The position numbers and the translations under genes were made by a program. DNA of 64,000 bases from Candidatus Anaerostipes avistercoris. Lineage in GTDB: Bacteria; Bacillota; Clostridia; Lachnospirales; Lachnospiraceae. Shown piece after piece: positions 36,086-45,213 of the stretch (the stretch's first letter is position 1; every line of letters begins with the position of its first letter). The stretch lies in NCBI GenBank assembly GCA_019119895.1, contig DWWD01000014.1, positions 1 through 64,000 of the forward strand. The letters are read 5' to 3'. Below the pieces are notes generated by a model, which was not told the origin of the DNA, did not search any database, and was given only the letters and a program-made list of their open reading frames with translations.

Positions 36086-38725
36086 CTAAGAAATTTGATT
36101 TTTCAAAACTTCTTTTGCTTTTTCTACGGCTTCCGGAATTCCGGCAGGTTTTTTCCCTCCTGCCTGCGCCATATTCGGACGGCCTCCTCCGCCTCCTCCG
36201 ACACATCCGGCAATTTCTTTCAGCAGGTTGCCGGCATGGGCTCCTGCCTTCTGTGCCGCATCTGTCACCATGGCAACAAGGAACACTTTTCCACCTTTGG
36301 ACGAAGCCAGGACAATGACTCCTTCGCCAAGCTTGGCCTTCAGATCATCTCCCAGTTCGCGAAGTCCGTTCATATCCACATCTTCCACCGCTGTGGCAAG
36401 AAGCTTGATTCCTTCTACTTCTGTTACCTGATCCATCACATCGCCAAGAGCATCTTTTGCCAGCCTGCTCTTTAAGGATTCGTTTTCGCTCTTTAACGCC
36501 TTCATTTCAGCCAAAAGGCTTTCAATTCTCCTCATCATTCCGGCAGGCGTTGTTTTCAGCAGTGCTGCAGCTTCTTTTGCCTCTTCCTCTACCTGATGGT
36601 AGTACTGGAAAACGCCCTGGTCTGTTACTGCCTCAATTCTGCGGACTCCGGATGCTACGCCTGTCTCTGACAAAATCTTGAAAGCTGTAATCGTTCCTGT
36701 ATTCTTTACATGGGTTCCTCCGCACAGTTCGACAGAGAAATCTCCCATGGATACCACTCTTACTTCGTCTCCGTATTTTTCTCCGAATAACGCCATGGCT
36801 CCTGTTTTCTTGGCGTCTTCAATGGACATAACCTGTGTGTTGACCGGAAGATCTGCCGCAATCTCACGATTGACAATTTCCTCTACTCTGCGGATTTCTT
36901 CTTCTGTCATCGGAGAGAAATGCGTAAAGTCAAAACGCAGATGCTGGGCGTTGTTCAGAGAACCTGCCTGTTCCACATGCGTTCCCAGAACTTCTCTCAG
37001 GGCTTTCTGAAGCAGATGCGTCGCACTGTGGTTCTTCTGTGCCAGTCTGCGGTTCTTTTCGTCAACCTGGAACACTGCCTGGTCTCCCAGATGGAAGGTT
37101 CCGTCCACCACATGTCCCACATGTCCGATCTTGCCTCCGGATAATTTGATCACATCTTCAACCTCAAAGGACGCGTCATCTGTTAAAATAACACCTTTGT
37201 CAGCTTCCTGTCCTCCGCTGGTCGCGTAAAATGTTGTCTGATCTGCGACAATGGTTCCGTCCATATCTTTGGAAAGTTCGCTTACCACTTCCGTATCGGT
37301 TGTCATGGCAGTGATCTTACCATCGCAGGTCAGAGCGTCGTATCCAAGGAACTCTGACGTCATGGCAGGGTCCAGCTGCTCATAAACTGTGGCATCTGCT
37401 CCCATATAATTGGTTGTTTTTCTTGCTTTGCGGGCCGTTTCTCTCTGGTGTTCCATCTCTTTTTCGAACCCGTCCTGATCCACGGTAAATCCTTTTTCAT
37501 CCAGGATTTCAATGGTCAGATCCAGAGGGAATCCATAAGTATCATACAGACGGAAAGCATCTTTGCCCGGAAGTTCTTTCACGCCTTTTTCTTCCATATC
37601 TTTTTCCATATCAGCCAGGATGGATAATCCCTGGTCGATGGTTTTGTTAAACTGTTTTTCTTCCTGAGCCAGATGGTTAAAAATAAACTCCTGTTTCTCC
37701 TCCAGCTCCGGATAACCGTCTTTGGACTCATGGATGACAACTTTGCTGATTTCTGTCAGGAACAGGTGATTGATTCCCAGAAGTCTTCCGTGTCTTGCCG
37801 CACGGCGGATCAGACGGCGCAGGACATATCCTCTTCCTTCGTTAGACGGCATAATTCCGTCTGACAGCATAAAGGTTGCGGATCTCATATGATCTGTGAT
37901 AACGCGGACAGAAACGTCCGTATCATACTTTTCTCCGTATGTTACGCCTGCCACCTGGCAGATCTTGTCACGGATGGCTTTGATCGTATCCACATCAAAG
38001 ATGGAATCCACGTCCTGAACAACGACCGCGAGACGCTCCAGTCCCATTCCTGTATCAATATTCTTATTCTCAAGCTCTGTATAATTGCCGTGTCCGTCAT
38101 TTTCAAACTGTGTAAATACGTTGTTCCAGACTTCCATATAGCGGTCGCAGTCACATCCTACGGTACAGTCCGGTTTGCCACAGCCGTATTTTTCTCCTCT
38201 GTCATAATAAATTTCTGAACATGGTCCGCACGGTCCGGCTCCATGCTCCCAGAAGTTGTCTTCTTTTCCAAAGCGGAAAATCCGCTCCGGCGCGATGCCG
38301 ATTTCTTTTTCCCAGATTTCAAACGCTTCATCATCATCCAGATAAACAGATGGATAAAGACGTTCCGGATCCAGTCCCACAACTTCTGTCAGGAACTCCC
38401 ATGACCACGCAATGGCTTCCTGCTTGAAATAATCTCCAAAAGAAAAATTTCCAAGCATCTCAAAAAAGGTTCCGTGGCGGGCAGTCTTTCCTACATTATC
38501 GATATCTCCTGTACGAATGCATTTCTGACAGGTTGTCACCCTCTTTTTCGGCGGAACTTCCTGTCCCGTAAAATATGGCTTCAATGGCGCCATGCCCGCA
38601 TTGATCAGCAGCAGGCTGTTATCGTTCTTTGGCACGAGAGAAAAACTCTTCATGACCAGATGATCCTTGCTTTCGAAAAACTCAAGATACATTTTCCTGA
38701 GCTCATTGACTCCGTATGTCTTCAA
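36086..38725 (-). CDS. alaS: Alanyl-tRNA synthetase
   Basis: An 879-residue class II synthetase. The N-terminal catalytic domain has FFESKDHLVMKSFSLVP. The editing domain has NHSATHLLQ and CGGTH, which bind zinc and clear mischarged serine. The C-terminal glycine-rich oligomerisation segment (CVGGGGGGRPNMAQ) is complete. No T-box fits in the 125 bases upstream. Confidence 0.98.
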   Translation of the reverse strand: MKTYGVNELRKMYLEFFESKDHLVMKSFSLVPKNDNSLLLINAGMAPLKPYFTGQEVPPKKRVTTCQKCIRTGDIDNVGKTARHGTFFEMLGNFSFGDYFKQEAIAWSWEFLTEVVGLDPERLYPSVYLDDDEAFEIWEKEIGIAPERIFRFGKEDNFWEHGAGPCGPCSEIYYDRGEKYGCGKPDCTVGCDCDRYMEVWNNVFTQFENDGHGNYTELENKNIDTGMGLERLAVVVQDVDSIFDVDTIKAIRDKICQVAGVTYGEKYDTDVSVRVITDHMRSATFMLSDGIMPSNEGRGYVLRRLIRRAARHGRLLGINHLFLTEISKVVIHESKDGYPELEEKQEFIFNHLAQEEKQFNKTIDQGLSILADMEKDMEEKGVKELPGKDAFRLYDTYGFPLDLTIEILDEKGFTVDQDGFEKEMEHQRETARKARKTTNYMGADATVYEQLDPAMTSEFLGYDALTCDGKITAMTTDTEVVSELSKDMDGTIVADQTTFYATSGGQEADKGVILTDDASFEVEDVIKLSGGKIGHVGHVVDGTFHLGDQAVFQVDEKNRRLAQKNHSATHLLQKALREVLGTHVEQAGSLNNAQHLRFDFTHFSPMTEEEIRRVEEIVNREIAADLPVNTQVMSIEDAKKTGAMALFGEKYGDEVRVVSMGDFSVELCGGTHVKNTGTITAFKILSETGVASGVRRIEAVTDQGVFQYYHQVEEEAKEAAALLKTTPAGMMRRIESLLAEMKALKSENESLKSRLAKDALGDVMDQVTEVEGIKLLATAVEDVDMNGLRELGDDLKAKLGEGVIVLASSKGGKVFLVAMVTDAAQKAGAHAGNLLKEIAGCVGGGGGGRPNMAQAGGKKPAGIPEAVEKAKEVLKNQIS

Positions 38726-38787
38726 TATTTCATCCTCCTAATGTATTTTCATCGATCCTTCTATAACCCAAAAGAAAACCTTCGCAC

Positions 38788-38825
38788 TTTACAGGACAGG
38801 GAAATCTCTTTCCCTGCCCTGTAAA
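38788..38825. repeat. Long hairpin between the 40-codon gene and alaS
   Basis: TTTACAGGACAGGGAAA and TTTCCCTGCCCTGTAAA pair at 16 of 17 positions around a TCTC loop. No T-run follows on either strand, so it may be a processing or mRNA-stability element rather than a terminator. Confidence 0.6.
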
Positions 38826-38850
38826 TAAGGTCTTCTTTTGCATCGTCCGG

Positions 38851-38973
38851 CTATTTTTTATTTTTCTTCCTCAGGGATAACTGCCGTCCCGTCAGCACGC
38901 CGCCGACAGATACAGCAAAAAGAAAAATAAATTTGATTGCATATGACACTAACTCTGATACAAATGCTGTCAT
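38851..38973 (-). CDS. Small single-span membrane peptide, 40 residues
   Basis: ATG at 38973 to TAG at 38851 with AAGGAGG upstream. The product begins MTAFVSELVSYAIKFIFLFA, has one hydrophobic helix (about residues 9-30) and ends in a basic tail (LRKKNKK). The strong ribosome site and charge pattern support a real gene. It lies 57 bases after the his operon. Function unknown. Confidence 0.65.
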   Translation of the reverse strand: MTAFVSELVSYAIKFIFLFAVSVGGVLTGRQLSLRKKNKK

Positions 38974-39029
38974 ATTACGCCTCCTTATCCTATAGAACCG
39001 ATTATATCAAATCAGCGTCAGAAAGACAA

Positions 39030-40265
39030 TTACTTTCTTTCCATAAGTTCTCTGGTAATATCCTCCCAGGTCATGCCTCTCTCGGCCATAAGGACCATCA
39101 GATGATACAGGAAATCTGAAATTTCATATTTCATCTCTTCCGGATCCGGATTTTTGGCAGCGATCACAATCTCTGTACACTCTTCTCCAACTTTTTTCAG
39201 AATCTTGTCAATTCCCTTGTCAAACAGATAATTTGTATAAGATCCCTCTTTCGGGTGCATTTTCCGATCCATGATCACATCATAAACATCTTCAAAAACG
39301 TTCATCGGATTGTCGTCTTTGTACTCCTTCTTCACCAGATCAGTGAAAAAGCAGGAATAATGTCCTGTATGGCAGGCATTTCCCACCTGACGCACCTTAG
39401 CCAGGAGTATATCTTTGTCGCAGTCGATGGTCAGTGATTTCACATACTGATAATGTCCGGATGTATCGCCTTTTACCCACAGTTCCTGACGGCTCCTGCT
39501 GTAATAGGTCATGATTCCGGTTTCCACCGTCTGCTCATAGGCTTCTTTTGTCATGTAAGCCACCATAAGCACTTCATTGGTCTTATAATCCTGTGTCACC
39601 ACAGTCAGCATGCCGTCGCTGTTTAATTTAAATTCTTCAAACGGAATAGGGCTTTCCGGAAGTTCTGTCTCGATTCCTTCCTTCTTAAGCTCCTTCTTCC
39701 ATTCCAGAACGGAGAATGCTCCGCCGTCATGAATGGCGACAGCCTCCGCTTCCACAGCATTTAATTCTTTTTTGATATTGTCCAGGGAAGCTACGCTTAT
39801 GATCACCGGAAGATCACACTGTTCTTTTACGGCTCTGACCGCTTCCATAACTTTATCATACCCATTTAAAGCCAAAAGAAGCAATTCTCCGGCTCCAAGT
39901 CTCTGCATTTCTTTTGCAAAGGTTCCCGGATCTTCCAATTCTTCCAGATTCATGGATACTATCACCTGATGTTTCCCAAAACGGTCAGAAGCTTTCTTTA
40001 CAATCTCTTTGTCTTCCAGCACTGCCGCTCCCAGGCATACTTTATCGGCGCCTGCGTACAACACTTTTTTCACATCCTCCAGGTCACGGATTCCTCCGCC
40101 TGCGTACAGCGGCACATCAATCGTCCCGCTGATTTCCTTAATTGTCTCAATGGATGCCTTTTCTTCATAATATGCAATGGCATCCGCCCCTGTGTGATTA
40201 TATTGTCTTGCGGATTCCACCGGATCCCTCGGATCCACACATGGAATCAATGTAATTTTGCTCAT
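39030..40265 (-). CDS. hisIE: Three-domain protein: degenerate HisF-like barrel fused to HisI and HisE
   Basis: A 411-residue fusion. Residues 213-320 are HisI (VAYMTKEAY, then GNACHTGHYSC), and 325-405 are HisE (KVGEECTEIVIAAK). Residues 1-205 resemble HisF: LIPCVD near the start and VPLYAGGGIRDLEDV are clear. The HisF general acid is replaced (VSMNLEE where family members have AIDAKR), and the phosphate-binding loops ASGGAG and DRDGT are missing or shortened. HisI/HisE act in steps 2-3 of histidine synthesis; the barrel is probably non-catalytic. Confidence 0.9.
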   Translation of the reverse strand: MSKITLIPCVDPRDPVESARQYNHTGADAIAYYEEKASIETIKEISGTIDVPLYAGGGIRDLEDVKKVLYAGADKVCLGAAVLEDKEIVKKASDRFGKHQVIVSMNLEELEDPGTFAKEMQRLGAGELLLLALNGYDKVMEAVRAVKEQCDLPVIISVASLDNIKKELNAVEAEAVAIHDGGAFSVLEWKKELKKEGIETELPESPIPFEEFKLNSDGMLTVVTQDYKTNEVLMVAYMTKEAYEQTVETGIMTYYSRSRQELWVKGDTSGHYQYVKSLTIDCDKDILLAKVRQVGNACHTGHYSCFFTDLVKKEYKDDNPMNVFEDVYDVIMDRKMHPKEGSYTNYLFDKGIDKILKKVGEECTEIVIAAKNPDPEEMKYEISDFLYHLMVLMAERGMTWEDITRELMERK

Positions 40266-40853
40266 CTATAACGCTCCTTTCGTGGACAGCACATCCGTAA
40301 TTCTCGGATCCATTCCTGTCGCTTCATCCAATGCTTTGGCAAAGGCTTTGAACGCCGCCTCTATGATATGATGATTGTTTTCTCCGTGAAGTTTCTTTAA
40401 GTGAAGATTCATGGCGCTGCTGTAAGAAACGGCATAGAAAAATTCTTTTACCATCTCTGTATCAAATTCTCCCACACGGTCCACTGTAAAATCACAGTCC
40501 ATGACAAAATACGGTCTTCCGGATAAATCGATGGCACACAGCATCAGTGTTTCATCCATTGGAAGCATAAAAGATCCGTATCTGCGGATTCCTTTTTTAT
40601 CTCCCACCGCCTGTCTGACGGCTTCTCCAAGGACGATTCCCACATCTTCTATGGTATGATGGCTGTCCACCCAGAGATCGCCGTCCACTTCTACTTCCAG
40701 GTCAAAAAAACCATGCCTGGCGAAACTGTTCAGCATATGATCGAAGAAACCGATCCCCGTATGAATCTTTGCTTTTCCGTTTCCATCCAGGTTCAGAGAC
40801 ATCTTAATCTTTGTCTCGCTGGTATTTCTCTCTACAAATGCGCTTCTGCTCAT
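40266..40853 (-). CDS. hisB: Imidazoleglycerol-phosphate dehydratase
   Basis: A 195-residue monofunctional HisB. The motifs HTGIGFFDHML, DSHHTIEDVGI and NNHHIIEAAFKA supply the manganese-binding residues. No phosphatase domain is fused. One base separates it from the hisIE fusion. Confidence 0.97.
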   Translation of the reverse strand: MSRSAFVERNTSETKIKMSLNLDGNGKAKIHTGIGFFDHMLNSFARHGFFDLEVEVDGDLWVDSHHTIEDVGIVLGEAVRQAVGDKKGIRRYGSFMLPMDETLMLCAIDLSGRPYFVMDCDFTVDRVGEFDTEMVKEFFYAVSYSSAMNLHLKKLHGENNHHIIEAAFKAFAKALDEATGMDPRITDVLSTKGAL

Positions 40854-40866
40854 AATCCTGTCCTTT

Positions 40867-42162
40867 CTATTCTTTCTCGAAACGTACTTTCATAGAATTG
40901 GCGTGCGCTGTCAGTTCTTCCTGTGTCGCAAAGAATTCAATATCCTTGTGCACCGGCTCCAGCGCCTCTCTTGAATAGTATACTACGCTTGATTTCTTAA
41001 TAAAATCATCCACGCTCAGCGGTGAGAAAAATTTTGCGGTTCCGTTGGTCGGAAGGACATGATTCGGTCCGGCGAAATAATCTCCCAGCGGCTCGCAGCT
41101 GTAAGCTCCAATAAAAATCGCTCCTGCATTTTTGATTCTTGTCATAACATCAAACGGATTTTCCGTCATGATTTCCAGATGTTCAGACGCAATGGCGTTT
41201 GCCACATCCACGGCTTCTTTGATATCCTTTGCGATCAGGATATATCCGAAGGAGTCCAGGGATTTTTCCATGATTTCCTTTCTGGAAAGCTGATTTAAGA
41301 AACCTTCTATCTCTTCTGACACTTTCGCCGCCAGTTCCTCGCTGGTTGTTACCAGAATCGCACTTGCCATTTCATCATGCTCAGCCTGGGACAAAAGATC
41401 CGCCGCAACATATCTCGGATTTGCTGTCTCATCGGCGAGCACCAGTATTTCACTCGGTCCGGCAATGGAATCAATGCTGACATTTCCATATACGGATTTC
41501 TTTGCAAGAGCCACAAAAATATTGCCCGGACCTACAATTTTGTCCACTTTCGGGATAGATTCTGTTCCAAACGCAAGAGCTGCGATTGCCTGCGCTCCTC
41601 CGACTTTATAAATAGCGCCGACGCCGGCTTCTTTTGCGGCAACCAGTGTATTTGCCGTTACTTTTCCGTCTTTTCCCGGAGGCGTTGTCATAATGATATT
41701 TTTCACACCTGCCACATGAGCCGGAACAATATTCATCAGAACAGAGGACGGATAAACCGCTTTTCCGCCTGGCACATAAACGCCGCAGCTTTCCATCGGC
41801 ATAACCTTCTGACCCAGCATAACGCCGTCTTCTCTCGTCTCAAACCAGCTGTTCTGCACCTGTTTTTCATGAAACTCTCTGATATTTTTAATGGCTTTGC
41901 GGATGACTTCGATCAGCTGATCGTCTACCTGTTCATAAGCCTCTTTGATTTCTTCCTCTGTCACAAGGATATTTTCCTTTGTAATCTCGGCTCCGTCGAA
42001 GCGTTTTGTATAATCAAACACCGCCTGGTCGCCGTCTGCCTTTACATTGGCAATGATCTCGTCTACCGTTTCCTGATATCCATCATAATGATTCGGACTG
42101 CGTTTTAACAAATCAGACAGAATATTTTCGATGGAATCTTCATTTACTTTTACAATTCTCAT
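40867..42162 (-). CDS. hisD: Histidinol dehydrogenase
   Basis: A 431-residue enzyme for the last two steps of histidine synthesis. Motifs SIAGPSEILVLAD and SQAEHDEMASAIL hold zinc and catalytic residues. The ATG at 42162 follows GAGGTG; an in-frame GTG at 42171 falls in that ribosome site. Confidence 0.97.
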   Translation of the reverse strand: MRIVKVNEDSIENILSDLLKRSPNHYDGYQETVDEIIANVKADGDQAVFDYTKRFDGAEITKENILVTEEEIKEAYEQVDDQLIEVIRKAIKNIREFHEKQVQNSWFETREDGVMLGQKVMPMESCGVYVPGGKAVYPSSVLMNIVPAHVAGVKNIIMTTPPGKDGKVTANTLVAAKEAGVGAIYKVGGAQAIAALAFGTESIPKVDKIVGPGNIFVALAKKSVYGNVSIDSIAGPSEILVLADETANPRYVAADLLSQAEHDEMASAILVTTSEELAAKVSEEIEGFLNQLSRKEIMEKSLDSFGYILIAKDIKEAVDVANAIASEHLEIMTENPFDVMTRIKNAGAIFIGAYSCEPLGDYFAGPNHVLPTNGTAKFFSPLSVDDFIKKSSVVYYSREALEPVHKDIEFFATQEELTAHANSMKVRFEKE

Positions 42163-42173
42163 GCTCTGCACCT

Positions 42174-42821
42174 CTATTTTTTCTCATCTAATAATTTCTT
42201 TAACGCCACAATAATCTTGCTGATCCTTTCCTGTTCCATTTTCTGGCTTACCTGGTTTACCACCATTCTGGCGGATAACGGACAAATCTCTTCCAGAACC
42301 TCCAGACCATTCTCTTTCAATGTGGTTCCGGTTTCAACAATATCCACAATCACTTCAGACAGGCCTACGATGGGAGCCAGCTCCACAGATCCGTTTAATT
42401 TTACGATTTCAACCGTCTGCAGTTTCTGATTATTAAAATATTCTTTGGCGATATGCGGATATTTGGACGCTACCCGGATAATCTCGTTGCCTGAAAGGTA
42501 CTTTTTTGCCTCCTTCGGACCGCATACGCACATCCTGCATGCTCCAAACTTAAGATCCAGAACCTCGTACAGATTCCTTCCTTCTTCCAGTATGGTATCT
42601 TTTCCAACTACGCCGATATCTGCCGCTCCGTATTCCACATAAGTCGGAACATCACTTGCCTTTGAGAGGAAAAATTTCAGCTTCAGATCCTCATTTACAA
42701 AAATCAGCTTTCTCGTCTTCTCATCCTTCATCTCATCGCAGGTAATGCCGATCTGTTCCAGCAGTGATAATGTCTTTTTTGCCAGACGGCCTTTTGCCAG
42801 CGCAAATGTAATATATCTCAT
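42174..42821 (-). CDS. hisG: ATP phosphoribosyltransferase, short form
   Basis: A 215-residue short HisG lacking the C-terminal regulatory domain. It includes [12 protein letters not shown] and the PRPP-binding [14 protein letters not shown]. The short form needs HisZ for activity and feedback control, and hisZ lies directly upstream. Confidence 0.97.
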   Translation of the reverse strand: MRYITFALAKGRLAKKTLSLLEQIGITCDEMKDEKTRKLIFVNEDLKLKFFLSKASDVPTYVEYGAADIGVVGKDTILEEGRNLYEVLDLKFGACRMCVCGPKEAKKYLSGNEIIRVASKYPHIAKEYFNNQKLQTVEIVKLNGSVELAPIVGLSEVIVDIVETGTTLKENGLEVLEEICPLSARMVVNQVSQKMEQERISKIIVALKKLLDEKK

Positions 42822-42839
42822 GCTTTTGTCTTTCCTTTC

Positions 42840-44021
42840 CTATACAAAATATAAAATCTCGCCCAGATAATGTTCTCTGGCAAACTGTTCATAATCTTCT
42901 TTCGCGCAGCATTCATTCTGTCGTTCCAGTATGACAGTATGTCCCTGTTCCCGGAGTTCATTGGCCTTTGCGACCGCGTCTTCCATCAGTTCTTCCTTAT
43001 ATACGATCATTGTCTGGACAGATTCTGCCTCCATTGGAATTTCCTGCCGCTGAAGAGCCGTCATAAGTTCATCCAGAACAATCGCAAAACCGACTGACGG
43101 CGCTTTCTTGCCGAACTGTTCAATCAGATTATCGTACCGGCCGCCTTTTAATACTGCATCACCTGTTCCATATGTATATCCTTTAAAAATGATGCCGGTG
43201 TAGTAATTATGCCGGTTGAGCATACCCAGATCAAATCCCACATATTTTTCTTTTCCATATAATTTCAGAATCTCATATACTTTGCGCAGACGGGCAATAG
43301 CTTTTTTAGAAATCTCATTATCCACCATCTCTTCTGCCTGATCAAGAATCGCCACATCACCGTTGAGCTCGCTGAATCTTAAAAATACCTGCTTTATATT
43401 TTCCGGTATGTCTAAATTCTCCACATATTCCATCAGACCAAAATAATTTTTATTCAAAATAAATTCTCTTAACTGGTTTTTTATCTCATCATCCTCAATG
43501 GAAGCTGTCAGTCCCTGGAAAAATTTCACTTCACCGATGGAAATTCTGAAGTCGTGAAGGCCTGATGTGAGGAAACAGTCGACTGCCATGGCTATAATCT
43601 CGCTGTCCGCCTGGGCAGAATCATCATTTACAAGCTCCGCGCCCAGCTGACAGGTTTCCTTCAGCTTCAGCTGATAGCTGGAATTATTCAAATATACATT
43701 TCCCGCGTAGCAGAGGCGGATGCCGACTTTCTCCTCGCTGAAATATTTTGCCACACATCTGGCAATGGACGGCGTCACATCCGGTCTTAAGACCAGAGTA
43801 TTTCCTTCCCGGTCAAAAAACTTATACATTTCCCGGGAAGAAACCGTTCCTTTTTCACTGTTAAATACATCAAAGAATTCAAATCCCGGGGTTCTGATTC
43901 CTTCGTAACCATAGCCAGCGAAAACATGCTTTAATTTTTCTTTCAGTCTGTTTCTCTGTCTGAATTCTATTCCATAAACATCTCTGACACCTTCCGGCGT
44001 ATGGACTCTCTTCTTATTCAT
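42840..44021 (-). CDS. hisZ: ATP phosphoribosyltransferase regulatory subunit HisZ
   Basis: A 393-residue HisRS-like protein. It has VLRPDVTPSIARCVA and GGRYDNLIEQFGKKAPSVGF, but lacks the anticodon-binding domain of a real histidyl-tRNA synthetase. It is the first gene of the his operon and partners short HisG. GGAG is upstream of the ATG. Confidence 0.94.
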   Translation of the reverse strand: MNKKRVHTPEGVRDVYGIEFRQRNRLKEKLKHVFAGYGYEGIRTPGFEFFDVFNSEKGTVSSREMYKFFDREGNTLVLRPDVTPSIARCVAKYFSEEKVGIRLCYAGNVYLNNSSYQLKLKETCQLGAELVNDDSAQADSEIIAMAVDCFLTSGLHDFRISIGEVKFFQGLTASIEDDEIKNQLREFILNKNYFGLMEYVENLDIPENIKQVFLRFSELNGDVAILDQAEEMVDNEISKKAIARLRKVYEILKLYGKEKYVGFDLGMLNRHNYYTGIIFKGYTYGTGDAVLKGGRYDNLIEQFGKKAPSVGFAIVLDELMTALQRQEIPMEAESVQTMIVYKEELMEDAVAKANELREQGHTVILERQNECCAKEDYEQFAREHYLGEILYFV

Positions 44022-44054
44022 CTTCTCTACTCCTTGTCGCTTTATCGAATTAAA

Positions 44055-44072
44055 GTGCTACTTCGCTAGCAC
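44055..44072. repeat. Small hairpin in the his operon leader
   Basis: GTGCTA and TAGCAC pair around a 6-base loop, 34 bases before the hisZ start. It follows the terminator of the upstream gene. Role unknown; a T-box was not recognisable in the available space. Confidence 0.4.
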
Positions 44073-44075
44073 GAA

Positions 44076-44111
44076 AAATACCCTAGTATTTTATCAATCC
44101 CAGGGTATTTT
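44076..44111 (-). terminator. Intrinsic terminator of the DUF gene at 44127
   Basis: AAATACCCT pairs with AGGGTATTT. ATTTTTCG follows on the minus strand. It is 16 bases beyond the stop codon. Confidence 0.8.
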
Positions 44112-44126
44112 GTCAACTGGCTGTCT

Positions 44127-45155
44127 TTACCTTGCAGCCTGTGCTTCCGCACGTTTCTTTATATCCTGCTCAATCGGATCCACTTCTTTGATCGGATCAT
44201 GTGCCAGTTCCACTCCGCAGAATGCGCAGATATCTGCCAGAGCTCCGAAAATCCATGGATTTCTTGCACGGATCTTTTTCATTCTTCCGTGACGATCCAC
44301 ATAGGCGATAAAGAAATTCAATGCCGCCTCGATTTCTCCGTCTTCCGGTGACAGGAAATAAGCTTCCAGAATCTGCCGTTTTGTCGTATCCAGCGCAATG
44401 AACATCAGAGGATGAACCGGCTGATCACATGTATCATCCTTTGCCGGGAACCCGGCATAACTGAAATCAATCACAAGCTCTGCGTCTGTCTGAGGTTTGT
44501 TCCGCAGCTGTTTTTTCAGTTCCTCTTCGTTGATTTCCACTGCCGGGAACTGTTTTTCTATATCCGGATGGGCGTCTACAAACATTTTCCATTTTCCGGT
44601 TTCCTTATCATATACGCGGTAAATACATTCACCATTTTCCAGATCGATCTTAATCTCCTTATCCCGCAGTGCCCGGATGACCATGATCAGATTCTCGTAA
44701 GCGTCGATCAGCAGTTCCACTTCCTCCTGATCCGGAAGATGAGGCCAGAATCTCTTCCTGTGAGAAGCGAACTCCATCCAGCTGCTGATATCATGGAATT
44801 TTACATCCAGCTGATCGATAATCTCTCTCTGTTCCGGCGACACGTCCATCATACTGTTCCAGTAAAGTGTTAGAACATTCTGCTCAAACATGACATAATC
44901 CTCTGTCAGATCCGACTGGCCGACGGTGGATACCATATAATAATCCCCGTATCCATCCATACCCTGATATAGATTTACAGACCGGAAATTTGTCCCCATT
45001 CCCGTAATACTTATAAATACCGGCTCTTCCCGTTTTTCAGAAACAATGGAAATCAGATTTGAATCAGATACATAATTCCATGGCTTCAAATCATCGATTT
45101 CTTTTGCTCTGTCATATAACTTTTTCCATAACTCCAAAGATGCTTCTTTTCTCAA
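44127..45155 (-). CDS. Conserved unknown protein (DUF7309/DUF6930-like)
   Basis: A 342-residue cytosolic protein. No membrane segment or classic motif is visible. The N-terminal half has EPVFISITGMGTNFRSVNLY, and the C-terminal half has HPLMFIALDTTKRQILEAYF and a lone ICAFCGVEL. The domain architecture resembles proteins annotated with DUF7309 and DUF6930, by memory. Single gene with its own terminator. Function unknown. Confidence 0.6.
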   Translation of the reverse strand: MRKEASLELWKKLYDRAKEIDDLKPWNYVSDSNLISIVSEKREEPVFISITGMGTNFRSVNLYQGMDGYGDYYMVSTVGQSDLTEDYVMFEQNVLTLYWNSMMDVSPEQREIIDQLDVKFHDISSWMEFASHRKRFWPHLPDQEEVELLIDAYENLIMVIRALRDKEIKIDLENGECIYRVYDKETGKWKMFVDAHPDIEKQFPAVEINEEELKKQLRNKPQTDAELVIDFSYAGFPAKDDTCDQPVHPLMFIALDTTKRQILEAYFLSPEDGEIEAALNFFIAYVDRHGRMKKIRARNPWIFGALADICAFCGVELAHDPIKEVDPIEQDIKKRAEAQAAR

Positions 45156-45213
45156 ATTTCAGTCCTCCTTCTATATCAAAGCATACCATACATTCCCATC
45201 CAGGTCTAATCAT

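Noticed and set aside
38726-38850. T-box leader upstream of alaS
   Set aside because: Only about 125 bases are available, and no specifier loop or UGGN antiterminator bulge is visible.
44022-44126. T-box or attenuator before hisZ
   Set aside because: Only one small hairpin follows the upstream terminator; no T-box consensus is seen.
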